From Arthrobacter sp. H-02-3 (GTDB lineage: Bacteria > Actinomycetota > Actinomycetes > Actinomycetales > Micrococcaceae), in the NCBI RefSeq assembly GCF_003097355.1, contig NZ_PYUI01000020.1:28122-92121 (forward strand): a stretch of DNA of 64,000 nt, read 5' to 3'. Positions 16,868 through 25,260 of this stretch are shown here, in pieces; the first letter of the stretch is position 1; every line of letters starts with the position of its first letter. A model generated the notes under the pieces. The model was not told the DNA's origin. It saw only the letters and a list, made by a program, of their open reading frames with translations, and ran no database searches. Made by a program: the position numbers and the translations under genes.

Positions 16868-17021
16868 CACGGGCGGTTCCGCAGTCGCCAACCGGGCGTT
16901 TCGTGTCGAGGACACCGACACGTTTGGGCGTGCCCTGCCACCGCGGGCCCATTGCGAGAGGTGAACGCCGGAACGGGCCCGGGGCTGGTGGCTTTGCTCA
17001 GCAGAAAGGGGCCTTGCTTCT

Positions 17022-17390
17022 TCAGGATCGGCGTGTGCGTTTTAGGCGGAGTTTCTGGAGGACCTCGGACTCTAAGTCTTCGGTGGCGTGCACGCAGGCG
17101 CACTGTTGCTCGCGTCCTGCTTCGGACAACGGTTCCCTTCGCATCTCAACAGCTAACCCTGGAGTCGTGTATCCGGGAACCAGCCTGCCGGGTGCATGGT
17201 TTGGCTCCAGGTGCGCGTCATCGACGAGCGCCACATAGAAGTCGAGATTGCCGGCATAATCGGGCTGGAACTTGCCCGTCTTGAGTTCGATGACAACATA
17301 GCCCGTTAATCGCACTAACGGCGCATGGCAAGAGATGCCCCGGTCCCCCGCACGAAGAAGCGGGAGATGTGTGGGGATAGGTGTCGGCAC
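17022..17390 (-). pseudogene. Remnant of a DUF1016 (YhcG-type PDDEXK) nuclease
   Basis: The segment YVVIELKTGKFQPDYAGNLD followed by FYVALVDD is the conserved core of DUF1016/YhcG nucleases, with the E-x-K pair of the PD-(D/E)XK site. The expected following segment (leading into a VVVEYALRD-like strand) is only faintly present as LAVEMRREPLSEA, and the upstream helical half is missing. About 120 codons remain of a family usually over 300. It is a relic on the minus strand, with non-coding sequence on both sides. Confidence 0.6.
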
Positions 17391-17689
17391 ACATCTGATT
17401 CACGCGCCGGGCTAGTAGGGCTGGAAGTCAGTCATTCCCGGAGTCTGTGAGTCGGTCACGAGAGGCCGATAGCCGTGATTACGTAAACCAAATTAGTTGA
17501 GGTATCAACTAGCAGTATTGCGTCATTGCCCTTGGCCCGGCGGTCCCGCGCCCAGCTGCATCTTGATTTGGAGGGCAGGCGCTGCCGACTATGGCCTCTC
17601 GTTGGCCTGTGGGCGCCAGGCACATACAGGGCATGTTCGCTGTGCCTGAGGCACGTTGCGATCGTCGTTGGTGGGGCAAAGATAGACCA
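17391..17689. other. Intergenic stretch before the amidotransferase gene
   Basis: No gene supported. Short frames exist on both strands but none has a ribosome-binding site or family similarity that I recognise. It presumably contains the promoter for the plus-strand block starting at 17690. Confidence 0.3.
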
Positions 17690-18430
17690 ATGCAGAACTG
17701 TCGGCGGCCTAGTCTCTTGGTAGTGCAACCTGATCCTGCCGGACCGTTGGACAGGTTCGCAGAGACATTCTTGGAGGCTGGCCTTAACCTTCGGGTAGTC
17801 CGTCCCTTCGCCGCGGAATCGATTCCCGAGCAGCTCGTGGAAGACGGACTCGTAGTGCTCGGCGGAAACATGAGCGCCTCAGATGACGACGAATATCCCT
17901 GGTTGCACACGACACGGAAGCTCCTGCAGCAAGCCGTCGAACTGTCACGCCCGACGCTGGGAATTTGTCTGGGCGGCCAACTCCTCAGTCAGACGTTCGG
18001 CGGTGCGGTTGTCACTGGCAACCACGGACTCGAGACCGGTGTCGTTGAAGTACGCCTGCGCCCCGAAGCAGAGCAGGATGAGCTATTCGCGTCTATGCCC
18101 GATCCGTTCCTGGCTGGGGCCATGCATAGCGACATGATCAGAGAGCTACCCCCTGGTGCGATTTGGCTCGGTGACTCCGACACCTATCCCCATCAAGCAT
18201 TCCGCATTGGCGATTTCGCGTGGGGAGTGCAATTCCACCCCGAAGTTACGCTCCCGAGCTACCGCCAATGGACAAGTTCGTTCGGCGGGGAAACCCCCGA
18301 AACGAAGCGCAGAAGTCATGCAGGGCTGTCTGACTTCGAACGCTTTGAGGAGGGCGTAACAGCGTCCGCGACTGCCCTCGGCCGACGGTTCGCGGAAATC
18401 ATCTACGAGCGATGGCAACTCGGCAATTGA
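17690..18430 (+). CDS. Class I glutamine amidotransferase-like protein (YfeJ/GuaA-N type)
   Basis: 246-residue stand-alone class I amidotransferase. I chose the ATG at 17690 (MQNCRRPSLLVVQPDPAGPL); earlier in-frame codons give non-family sequence. The nucleophile is C93 in TLGICLGGQLL, with H183 and E185 in GVQFHPEV completing the triad. The VVLGGNMSA oxyanion-strand region is present. Such proteins remove the amide or a gamma-glutamyl group from glutamine-like substrates. Next to a gamma-glutamylation pathway and alanine dehydrogenase it may be another gamma-glutamyl hydrolase; that is inference. The ribosome-binding site is weak. Confidence 0.8.
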   Translation: MQNCRRPSLLVVQPDPAGPLDRFAETFLEAGLNLRVVRPFAAESIPEQLVEDGLVVLGGNMSASDDDEYPWLHTTRKLLQQAVELSRPTLGICLGGQLLSQTFGGAVVTGNHGLETGVVEVRLRPEAEQDELFASMPDPFLAGAMHSDMIRELPPGAIWLGDSDTYPHQAFRIGDFAWGVQFHPEVTLPSYRQWTSSFGGETPETKRRSHAGLSDFERFEEGVTASATALGRRFAEIIYERWQLGN

Positions 18431-18496
18431 TTTAGCATCCATGCTCAACGGACTTTCCGAAAATCGGCACAAGTTATCAATGATGGAGGGACCCGG

Positions 18497-18997
18497 ATGT
18501 CTGGAGTGACAATTGAAAGAGCAGATCTTGGTATGGCGTGGGCTGTGAAGGACAGCTTCGTCAATTACGTCAAGGCGATGAATGACGGCCGCATAATCTT
18601 GAGTGACGGAGCCGCCGTTACAAGCACTCGGCAGTTCTATTTCCCATTCAAACACTTGGAACAGTCCGGCAGTACTAGCTTCGTACTGCATTTTGGCGGC
18701 GAGGCACGTTTCTTCGCCCACCACGGCTTCATGTCCGTGTTGCTCCGCCACCCAAGGATTGAGGTCACCCCCGATTCTGCTTGCCTGTCCATTGAGCCAG
18801 AGCAAGGCAGGGAATGGTTGCGGCTCGCTGAGCTGGATCTACCAGCAGGGCTGACGGAGGATGGCGTCACAATGTGGGACAGCGTAGTGACTAAATTAGC
18901 AGACGCAGGAGTAGCTACTTTTGGAGATTCCTACCGCGCCGGAGAAACCCTGTCACCATTGACGGTAAGAGCTCCAGCACTCACTGTGGCTGGCTGA
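18497..18997 (+). CDS. HtaA-domain-like protein without signal peptide
   Basis: 166-residue protein with a single HtaA-like domain: MAWAVKDSFVNYVKAM at the start, FYFPFKHLEQ, then SFVLHFGGEARFFAHHGFMS and a LRHPRIEVTP strand. HtaA domains are known from secreted or surface heme-binding proteins of corynebacteria and from other actinobacterial proteins. Here there is no signal peptide or anchor, so it should be cytoplasmic. GATGGAGG is about 7 bases upstream of the ATG. It lies between the amidotransferase and alanine dehydrogenase genes on the same strand. Confidence 0.68.
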   Translation: MSGVTIERADLGMAWAVKDSFVNYVKAMNDGRIILSDGAAVTSTRQFYFPFKHLEQSGSTSFVLHFGGEARFFAHHGFMSVLLRHPRIEVTPDSACLSIEPEQGREWLRLAELDLPAGLTEDGVTMWDSVVTKLADAGVATFGDSYRAGETLSPLTVRAPALTVAG

Positions 18998-19128
18998 GTT
19001 CTGACTTCTGATAACGGCAATCTACTAGGTAGTCCGGCTCCCTTAGTTTCTGCGGATGCCATTCCGGGGTCCACATTTTCTACCATTCTATTCCCCATCA
19101 AAATCAAACTCATTAAAAAAGGATAGAC

Positions 19129-20244
19129 ATGATAATTTCCGTCCCCAAGGAAATCAAGAACAATGAATTTCGCGTCGCGATCACGGCCGCGGGCGTTCAC
19201 GAGCTCAGGGCCAATGGCCATGAGGTACTCGTGGAAAGCGGAGCTGGAGCTGGTTCTGGCATCGCCGACCAGGAATACGTTCTCTCCGGCGCGGAAATCG
19301 TTCAGGACGCCGACGAGCTTTGGGCCCGCGCTGACATGGTTCTCAAGGTCAAGGAACCTGTCGCCTCCGAGTACCGCCATTTCAGGGAAGGCCTGACCCT
19401 TTTCACCTACCTCCATTTGGCTGCCGAACCGGCTTTGACCGAGGCCCTCGTCTCGTCGGGTGTTACGGCGATTGCGTACGAAACCGTGCAGTCCGGGCGC
19501 TTCCTTCCCCTGCTGGCCCCCATGAGCGAGGTTGCTGGCCGGCTTGCTGTGACGGTAGGGGCGAACTGCCTCATGGCCCCTGCGGGTGGCCGGGGAGTCC
19601 TGCTGGGCGGCGTTCCCGGCGTACGCCCGGCGAAGGTAACGGTTCTCGGCGCCGGCGTCGCCGGGACCAATGCGGCCGCCATGGCCACGGGCCTCGGCGC
19701 CGACGTCACGATCCTGGACATCAACGTCGCACGGCTGCGTGAGCTTGATGCCCAGTACGCTGGCCGGTTGAAGACTGTTGCGTCCAACGCTTACGAGATC
19801 GAGCGCTCCGTCGTCGAGGCAGACCTGGTCATTGGTTCCGTGCTCATCCCGGGTGCGAAGGCGCCAAAACTGGTCAGCAACCAGCTGGTCTCCCGGATGA
19901 AGGCGGGTAGCGTTTTGGTCGACATTGCTGTGGACCAAGGCGGCTGCTTCGAGGACACCCGGCCAACGACTCATGAAGCTCCTACCTTCTCGGTGCACAA
20001 CAGCTTGTTCTACTGCGTGGCGAACATGCCTGGCGCCGTTCCCAGCACCTCTACCTACGCCCTGACAAACGTCACGCTCCCCTATGCTGTCTCTCTTGCC
20101 AACCTTGGAGTACGCGAAGCACTCGAACGGGATCAGGCCTTGGCAGCAGGCCTTAACGTGGCGGCTGGCAGGGTGACAAACAAGTCCGTAAGCGATGCTC
20201 ACGGGCTTGAACTGGCGACGTGGCGGGACCTAGTCGCTGTCTGA
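19129..20244 (+). CDS. ald: Alanine dehydrogenase
   Basis: 371-residue NAD-dependent L-alanine dehydrogenase, of normal family length. The N-terminus MIISVPKEIKNNEFRVAIT carries the pyruvate-binding Arg/Lys region. The Rossmann motif VLGAGVAGTNAAAMA and the C-terminal FYCVANMPGAVPSTSTYALT are diagnostic. It interconverts L-alanine and pyruvate plus ammonium. A pyruvate-dependent class III aminotransferase is encoded at 36468-37829, so this enzyme could regenerate the amino acceptor and release ammonium as nitrogen source; that link is inferred. It is followed by a strong hairpin. Confidence 0.95.
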   Translation: MIISVPKEIKNNEFRVAITAAGVHELRANGHEVLVESGAGAGSGIADQEYVLSGAEIVQDADELWARADMVLKVKEPVASEYRHFREGLTLFTYLHLAAEPALTEALVSSGVTAIAYETVQSGRFLPLLAPMSEVAGRLAVTVGANCLMAPAGGRGVLLGGVPGVRPAKVTVLGAGVAGTNAAAMATGLGADVTILDINVARLRELDAQYAGRLKTVASNAYEIERSVVEADLVIGSVLIPGAKAPKLVSNQLVSRMKAGSVLVDIAVDQGGCFEDTRPTTHEAPTFSVHNSLFYCVANMPGAVPSTSTYALTNVTLPYAVSLANLGVREALERDQALAAGLNVAAGRVTNKSVSDAHGLELATWRDLVAV

Positions 20245-20253
20245 TCCACTTCC

Positions 20254-20284
20254 GTCCTCCCCCTCTATCCAGGAGGGGGAGGAC
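20254..20284 (+). terminator. Hairpin after alanine dehydrogenase
   Basis: Perfect 12-bp inverted repeat GTCCTCCCCCTC / GAGGGGGAGGAC around the 7-base loop TATCCAG, 10 bases after the ald stop. No long T run follows (ATCCGCTCTCTT). Probably a terminator or an RNA 3'-end stabiliser. Confidence 0.65.
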
Positions 20285-20316
20285 ATCCGCTCTCTTAGTC
20301 AGGAAGTCAGCTGAGA

Positions 20317-20565
20317 ATGGCATTTCATCGGCAACAAGAATGGCAGCCCCTCCTCGGTCAGAATGTCATCATTAAACGTGACGGCGACGTAGTCCGACAC
20401 GGACGGGTCGATGCCGTCACGCCCGACGATCAAATCCTGTGGCTCGATGTGGAGGGCACGGAACCTCGTCGGCTTTTCGAGAGATCCGAAGGTTTCGAAG
20501 CCTGGATCGCCTACAAATGGGAAGCGGGCGAAGCGGCGGCCCCGGATGCCCTCAGGCTCGGCTAG
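20317..20565 (+). CDS. Small GRVDA-motif protein, paralogue of the 15534-15812 product
   Basis: 82-residue protein with QNVIIKRDGDVVRHGRVDAV, then TPDDQILWLDVEG and FERSEGFEAWIAYKW. The GRVDA-x-TPD core and the later R-x-EG motif match the 92-residue protein at 15534-15812. It lies just after ald with a hairpin between, and five bases before another small gene. No known function; probably a small beta-barrel binding protein. Confidence 0.6.
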   Translation: MAFHRQQEWQPLLGQNVIIKRDGDVVRHGRVDAVTPDDQILWLDVEGTEPRRLFERSEGFEAWIAYKWEAGEAAAPDALRLG

Positions 20566-20569
20566 CCCC

Positions 20570-20821
20570 ATGACAAACGCAACTTTCGCAATGCGGTTCT
20601 CTGGAGCCTTGGGGAGGCGGCTCTCAACCCAAGACACGCTGGGTGAAGCGGTGGCTCGGGTGCGGACTGAAACACGCCAAGAGAACCAGCCAGGCGGTGT
20701 GCTGGTTACTTGGTACGGGCCGGGAGCATACACGGTCGAATGCAGCTCGCTGATCCCTCCCGGTCTGGTATATGAATGCCTGGCCGAGGAAGGATCGCCA
20801 AGCCATACCAGTCTCCGTTGA
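20570..20821 (+). CDS. Unknown small protein
   Basis: 83-residue protein (MTNATFAMRFSGALGRRLST) starting 4 bases after the preceding small gene, so probably cotranscribed. It has a basic amphipathic N-terminal half and GGVLVTWYGPGAYTVEC near the middle. No membrane segment and no recognised family. The arrangement of a GRVDA-motif gene followed by small unknown genes is repeated in the flavin reductase operon, though this protein is not clearly similar to those. Confidence 0.5.
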   Translation: MTNATFAMRFSGALGRRLSTQDTLGEAVARVRTETRQENQPGGVLVTWYGPGAYTVECSSLIPPGLVYECLAEEGSPSHTSLR

Positions 20822-20834
20822 ATTGTTTGCAACC

Positions 20835-20854
20835 GATGGTTGTTCGGAACCATC
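20835..20854. terminator. Weak hairpin between convergent genes
   Basis: GATGGTT-GTTCGG-AACCATC, a 7-bp stem between the convergent small plus-strand gene and the PucR-type regulator gene. It may serve as a bidirectional terminator; support is only structural. Confidence 0.35.
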
Positions 20855-20879
20855 ATCTATGACCAGCTTGCAATGTAGG

Positions 20880-22664
20880 TTACGTGCCGTTCATGTGGGC
20901 TTGCCGCATGGCCAAGCGGGCTGCAATCCCGGTCGGCAGCCAGTCCCCTGATTCCTCGAATGAATGTCCAATGAGCTGTTCAACGCGCTGCAGGCGCTGG
21001 CGAAGCGTGTTTCGGTGGATGTGGAGCTTGCTCACGGTGTCAGCGATGGACCCCTTATTGGATAGCAGCATCGCAACCGTTTCGGCCAGTTGGGTGCCGT
21101 TTTCCGTGTCGTGCTGCATCAGCAATTGCAGCTCGGTCAGCACGTCCTTAATGTCCGCCGACATCCCCTCCCCCACAAGCGGAAGATCACGAAGATGCTC
21201 AATCTGCCCGAAGGCTGTTACGCGGCGCCGTGATGCCGGCGCCGTCAACTCTGTCCACGCCAGTGCCGTCTCTGCATCTGAAAGGGCTGACTGCAGCGAG
21301 ATGGCGTCTGGAGCTACGGGGCCAATTCCGGCCAAGGCGGATACGCCGCGCTGTTCATCCAGTTCCACAAGTGTCTTTTCCAATCGGGCATGGATGTCTG
21401 CGGACCCGCCGGCAGGAAGGTCGATGAAGAGCAGACTCAGTGCACCTTCGGTGAACACCAGTGACCGTGTTCCCGCCAGCTCCTGGAGATAGGGTGTGAT
21501 GCGCCGGGAGACGGCATCTGAGTCAAATTTCAGACGCTTGACCCGAACCAGCACTGGCAGAGTCCGCCCTTGGGTCCAACCCGACTCCGCCAGAATACGG
21601 GCAAATGTGCTGGTGCCAACGCTTCGTAGCAGGCGGGAAGCGTGGGACGAACCAACGGACTCGAGTTCCACGGCCTCAAACAGGGCCGCCAGTTGGGAGC
21701 AGATCGCACTGAGTCGGTCCAGCTCCCGTGCTGAGTAGCGCCGTTGCCGGTAGCAAGTAACGATTCCCCGCGTGGACGTCAGGCCGAATGAGACGGAGAT
21801 TCGTTCATGCCCTGCGAAATTCGATTCGATGAACTCTGAAGTTGCCGAGCGTGAATGCGTGGTTCGGACGAGGCTGCTCGCCTCTCCACCCATGTCCATC
21901 GCCACAGCCGTCGGAGGTGAGGTGGCTGGACCCCGGCCGAAGTACTCGATAACGCAGCCCCGGGAGTTCATGTGCTTCAGAATTGACTGCGCGGCCACCT
22001 GGGCGCAGTGGAGAACTGATGTTGCGGAGTTAATGGGAAATTGGACGAGAAAATGCGCCGCTGCGGATTGGCGGCGCAAATCCTCAACCATCTCAGCCTG
22101 TAGCAGACCGCTGGCCAGCAGCCTTCCGACTTCTTCCGCGATGAGCTTGGACTCCCAGGTGAACGTGTCCTCCTGATAGGACCACAGGCTGAAAACACCG
22201 AGAAGTGTCCCCTGTGGTGCCACTATCGGCACCACGAGCATTGAATTGAATTCTTCTTCCTGCAGTTCCGGAATGGTTATGAACCGGGGATCGTTCTGGA
22301 TGTCTCTGTTGAGGACAACCGACTGCCTAGTCAGGGCTGCCCAGCCGGTGACTCCCTCGCCGAGACGAAGAGTTACTCTCCCGACCTGCTGGCTTTGCAC
22401 GCCAGCGGTACCCACGCTCAGGACCAGGACTTGTTCCTGCTCATCCCAAAGGTAGACAAACACCCCTCCTGAATCCGTTGCTCTCGCCACCAGATCGACG
22501 GCGCGTTGCGCCAATGCGAGTGGATCCTGACCTTCGATCATCAACTGTGTGAGTTCAGACAATGTATCTGCCCGGAGCTCCGCAATTTGGAGCTTACGGG
22601 CGTGGTCAGCCTGCATCACGACGCGATCTTGTGAAGGAGTGACAGATTCAGAAGGGGTGTTCAC
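20880..22664 (-). CDS. PucR/CdaR-type transcriptional regulator with GAF domain
   Basis: 594-residue regulator. Residues about 35-190 form a GAF domain (LVARATDSGGVFVYLWDEQE, GVTGWAALTRQSVVLNRD, FNSMLVVPIVAPQGTLLGVF). The centre is a GGDEF-like/CdaR linker, and the C-terminus holds the PucR helix-turn-helix (SKLHIHRNTLRQRLQRVEQL). PucR-type proteins often activate nitrogen-compound catabolism genes. It is the last gene of the seven-gene minus-strand operon starting at 28275, six bases after the ferredoxin reductase gene, so it likely controls the pathway that it is cotranscribed with. Confidence 0.87.
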   Translation of the reverse strand: MNTPSESVTPSQDRVVMQADHARKLQIAELRADTLSELTQLMIEGQDPLALAQRAVDLVARATDSGGVFVYLWDEQEQVLVLSVGTAGVQSQQVGRVTLRLGEGVTGWAALTRQSVVLNRDIQNDPRFITIPELQEEEFNSMLVVPIVAPQGTLLGVFSLWSYQEDTFTWESKLIAEEVGRLLASGLLQAEMVEDLRRQSAAAHFLVQFPINSATSVLHCAQVAAQSILKHMNSRGCVIEYFGRGPATSPPTAVAMDMGGEASSLVRTTHSRSATSEFIESNFAGHERISVSFGLTSTRGIVTCYRQRRYSARELDRLSAICSQLAALFEAVELESVGSSHASRLLRSVGTSTFARILAESGWTQGRTLPVLVRVKRLKFDSDAVSRRITPYLQELAGTRSLVFTEGALSLLFIDLPAGGSADIHARLEKTLVELDEQRGVSALAGIGPVAPDAISLQSALSDAETALAWTELTAPASRRRVTAFGQIEHLRDLPLVGEGMSADIKDVLTELQLLMQHDTENGTQLAETVAMLLSNKGSIADTVSKLHIHRNTLRQRLQRVEQLIGHSFEESGDWLPTGIAARLAMRQAHMNGT

Positions 22665-22670
22665 GGTTCT

Positions 22671-23831
22671 TCAGCTCAGCAGACTCAGACCCATGGAGGC
22701 GCGACTGAAGTGTCGGGGTGCGTTGACTCCGATCCAGGCAGGGTCCTCATCCGAGGGGCCGACCCGGTAGAGGGCGGCATTTCGGTCGTCTGCAGCATAA
22801 ACCTGGACCAGTTCACCCTGTGGCGGCAGGGTGCCGTGTACCTGGATCATGCGGCCAAACTGCTCAGTCCAGCCGTAGGGCGCCTGTTCCAGTTCGGTGG
22901 ATTCAAACCCCGCGAAGTATTCGGCCAAGGCCGCCCCATGCCGTTGCGCCTGGGTCCAGCTCTCGAACCGGGAGAACGAACCGTCTTCAGCCTGCCGGGA
23001 AGACACGTCACCGATGGCATAGATTTCCTCGGCAACGTCACCATTGGCCAGGAAGGCCTTACCGTGCGCGTTGCAGCGGATGCCGTTGGCGATGTCCAGG
23101 CCGCTGTAGCTCAGCCACTCGGTATTGGGACGTGCCCCCACAGCGCTGATGACCAGATCCGCTTGAAGGTCTTCGCCGCTCACGCGAACGGTCCAGTTCT
23201 CTGCGTTTCTTGAGATCGATTCCACGGCCACTCCAAGGTGAGTCACGACGCCAGCCTGGTGCATCCAAGCCGTCGCTTCCTCCCCCAAGTGTCCAGAGAA
23301 GAAGCGCTGCATCGGTTTCTGAGCCAAATCTACTACCGTCACGCGGAGCCCGCGCTGAGCAAGCGTCGAGGCCAGTTCCGACCCGATGGTCCCCGCGCCA
23401 ATAATCACCGCGCTCTTGGCACCTGCATCAACCGCGGCTCGAATCGCCAGGGCGTCCTCGGCGGTCCTCAGGCTGAGAACCCCTGCTGGTTCGTTGGGCA
23501 GCCGTATTGAACCTGCCCCGGTGGCAATGACCACAGCATCAGCTTGAATCTCACCCAGCCGGTCCAGGAGGACCGTCCGCTGGGCGGTCACCAGCCCAAT
23601 GGCTTTGGCGTTGATGATGGTGACCGATTCGGGCCACCAGTCGGCTCGCTCCACGGGTCCCGTTCCGAGGAGGAACTGTTTCGACAGCGGAGGCCGGTCG
23701 TAGGGGGCATTGGGGTCGGAGTCGATGACAACAAATTCGCCCGAAAAGCCAAGCTCCAGGCTTCGCTCGATCAGCATGGCTGACGCCACCGAAGCGCCGA
23801 CGATGGCTACGCGGCTGGGCGATCCATTCAC
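22671..23831 (-). CDS. FAD-dependent ferredoxin reductase (P450 electron-transfer partner)
   Basis: 386-residue pyridine-nucleotide-disulfide-type reductase. It has an FAD motif (VAIVGASVASAMLIERSLEL), DPNAPYDRPPLSKQFLLG typical of ferredoxin and rubredoxin reductases, an NAD(P)H motif (AVIIGAGTIGSELASTLAQR) and a second FAD contact EIYAIGDVS. Its start overlaps the ferredoxin stop (ATGA), and the P450 gene is next upstream, so NAD(P)H to reductase to ferredoxin to P450 is the expected electron path. The catalytic assignment is secure; the partner assignment rests on gene order. Confidence 0.9.
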   Translation of the reverse strand: MNGSPSRVAIVGASVASAMLIERSLELGFSGEFVVIDSDPNAPYDRPPLSKQFLLGTGPVERADWWPESVTIINAKAIGLVTAQRTVLLDRLGEIQADAVVIATGAGSIRLPNEPAGVLSLRTAEDALAIRAAVDAGAKSAVIIGAGTIGSELASTLAQRGLRVTVVDLAQKPMQRFFSGHLGEEATAWMHQAGVVTHLGVAVESISRNAENWTVRVSGEDLQADLVISAVGARPNTEWLSYSGLDIANGIRCNAHGKAFLANGDVAEEIYAIGDVSSRQAEDGSFSRFESWTQAQRHGAALAEYFAGFESTELEQAPYGWTEQFGRMIQVHGTLPPQGELVQVYAADDRNAALYRVGPSDEDPAWIGVNAPRHFSRASMGLSLLS

Positions 23832-24064
23832 GATGTCGCGACCTCTTCGTTCTTGGCGGGGGCCTCGTCGTCCGAGCGTTCCAGGATGGCGCGTTCAGGG
23901 CAGTTTCGGATTGCCTTGCGGACGTTGAGTTCGTCGCCGCTGTTCTCACGGCCGGGAATCACCTTGCCGTAGCCTTCTTCGTCAATTTCGAAGGTTTCGG
24001 GCGCCAGCGCCCAGCAGCGTGCGTGCCCTTGGCAACGGGCACCGTCAACGTAAATTTCTCCCAC
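23828..24064 (-). CDS. 3Fe-4S-type ferredoxin
   Basis: 78-residue ferredoxin. I chose GTG at 24064, six bases after the P450 stop with GGAG upstream; the longer frame into the P450 gene is not credible. Cluster cysteines are C11 and C17 in CQGHARC and C55 in NCP, the three-cysteine pattern of actinobacterial P450 ferredoxins with a non-cysteine residue (H14 region) replacing the fourth ligand. An acidic C-terminal tail (DDEAPAKNEE) extends beyond the usual length. It carries electrons to the adjacent P450. Confidence 0.9.
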   Translation of the reverse strand: MGEIYVDGARCQGHARCWALAPETFEIDEEGYGKVIPGRENSGDELNVRKAIRNCPERAILERSDDEAPAKNEEVATS

Positions 24065-24069
24065 GGTAA

Positions 24070-25260
24070 TCAAGCTCCAATCTTGAGAGTCAGAGGTCCA
24101 ACGCCGTGCCACGGTTCGGCGTCGTTCGCTCGTTCGAAGTGCGGGACAGCCTTCAGAAATTCCTCCATGGCGATCACCATTTCGGCACGGCCGAGGTTTG
24201 AGCCGAGGCAACGGTGGATGCCACCGCCGAAAGCAAGGTGACGGTTGTTTTCCCGGTCGATCTTGATCTCATTGGGTTCTTCGTAGACCTCGGGGTCACG
24301 GTTGCCGGCGCCGAAGACCAGGACAACGCGTTCGCCTGCCTTGAGCTCTTGGCCCTGCACGACCGTGTCAGTCTTGACGGTGCGTGCCATGGCCTGGACC
24401 GGCGAGAGCGTGCGGAGGAATTCCTCGGCCGCGCCCGGAATCATGTCCGGGTTTTCGCGGAGCTGTTGCTGCGCCTTCTGGTTGCCCGCCAGGTACCAAA
24501 GAGCTGACCGAATTGCCCAGGCGGTTGTGTCCAGTCCTGCCAGGAAGAGCAGATAGCAGTACGAGAGCAGTTCCTCCCGCGTGAGTTTCCGGCCCTTGAC
24601 CTCTGCTTTCATAAGTTGGGCGATGAGGTCATCTTTAGCTGCATCCGGTCCTGCCTTCTCCCGCTCGTCAAGGAGACGGTCGAAGTAGTCGTTGAGTTCC
24701 CGACCTGCCGCGTACGCCGTCTCGGGTTTGGCGGTCCGTTCGTAGATGATTTCGTCGATCCAGCGGTCGAAGATTGGCCAGTCTTCTTCGGGGTAGCCCG
24801 CCAAGCGGCTGAAAATGATGGTGGGCATCGGCCGGGCCAGCTTGGCCGAAACGTCGACGACCTCTCCGCTGGAGAGGACTTCTTCAGCGAGCTGCCGGGC
24901 CGTTTCCTTCATTCCTGGTTCGAGTTTCTTGATGTTCATCGGTGTGAACATCGGCAGCAGAATCTTGCGGAAATCGGAATGGGCCGGCGGGTCGATGTCG
25001 ATCGGAATCAGCGGGACATCGGTGCCAAAGGAGGGAAGAATCATCGAGGGGCCGACCGCAAAGGTGTCGGGGTCCTGCTCGGCGTTGAAGATGTCTTCAC
25101 TCTTGGCGATGTACCAAAAGCCGCCGTACTTTTCGCTGTGCCCGACAGGACGCTTGGCGAGAATCTCTTCGTATTCGTCAAAGATGTTGTCGAGTGCGCG
25201 GCCGTGGAAGTCGAAGTCTGGCTTGTTGTCGGCGATCCCGCGCTCAGCTTCTGTGCTCAT
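24070..25260 (-). CDS. Cytochrome P450
   Basis: 396-residue soluble bacterial P450. The oxygen-activating I-helix is AGLDTT (241-246), with Asp replacing the common Glu/Asp-Thr context in a still acceptable form. E280-x-x-R283 is the K-helix pair, and FGGGIHRCLG (344-353) gives the heme thiolate C351. DPPAHSDFRKILLPMFTP is the C-helix region. It lies between a gamma-glutamyl hydrolase and a ferredoxin gene. P450s in operons with a glutamine-synthetase-like gene are known from mycobacterial cyclic-amine (morpholine, pyrrolidine) utilisation, so N-dealkylation or ring hydroxylation of an amine is a reasonable guess. Substrate not determinable. Confidence 0.93.
   Translation of the reverse strand: MSTEAERGIADNKPDFDFHGRALDNIFDEYEEILAKRPVGHSEKYGGFWYIAKSEDIFNAEQDPDTFAVGPSMILPSFGTDVPLIPIDIDPPAHSDFRKILLPMFTPMNIKKLEPGMKETARQLAEEVLSSGEVVDVSAKLARPMPTIIFSRLAGYPEEDWPIFDRWIDEIIYERTAKPETAYAAGRELNDYFDRLLDEREKAGPDAAKDDLIAQLMKAEVKGRKLTREELLSYCYLLFLAGLDTTAWAIRSALWYLAGNQKAQQQLRENPDMIPGAAEEFLRTLSPVQAMARTVKTDTVVQGQELKAGERVVLVFGAGNRDPEVYEEPNEIKIDRENNRHLAFGGGIHRCLGSNLGRAEMVIAMEEFLKAVPHFERANDAEPWHGVGPLTLKIGA

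Noticed and set aside
16487..17284. Long plus-strand open frame of about 265 codons
   Set aside because: It runs straight through the tRNA-Cys gene, has no ribosome-binding site or family motif, and is Arg/Pro-rich as expected for high-GC non-coding frames.
17456..17690. Possible PIN-domain fragment on the minus strand
   Set aside because: A short stretch resembles the end of a PIN protein but no acidic active-site residues or continuous frame can be shown.
18931..20202. 423-codon minus-strand frame
   Set aside because: Exact antisense of alanine dehydrogenase, whose sequence is unmistakable on the plus strand.
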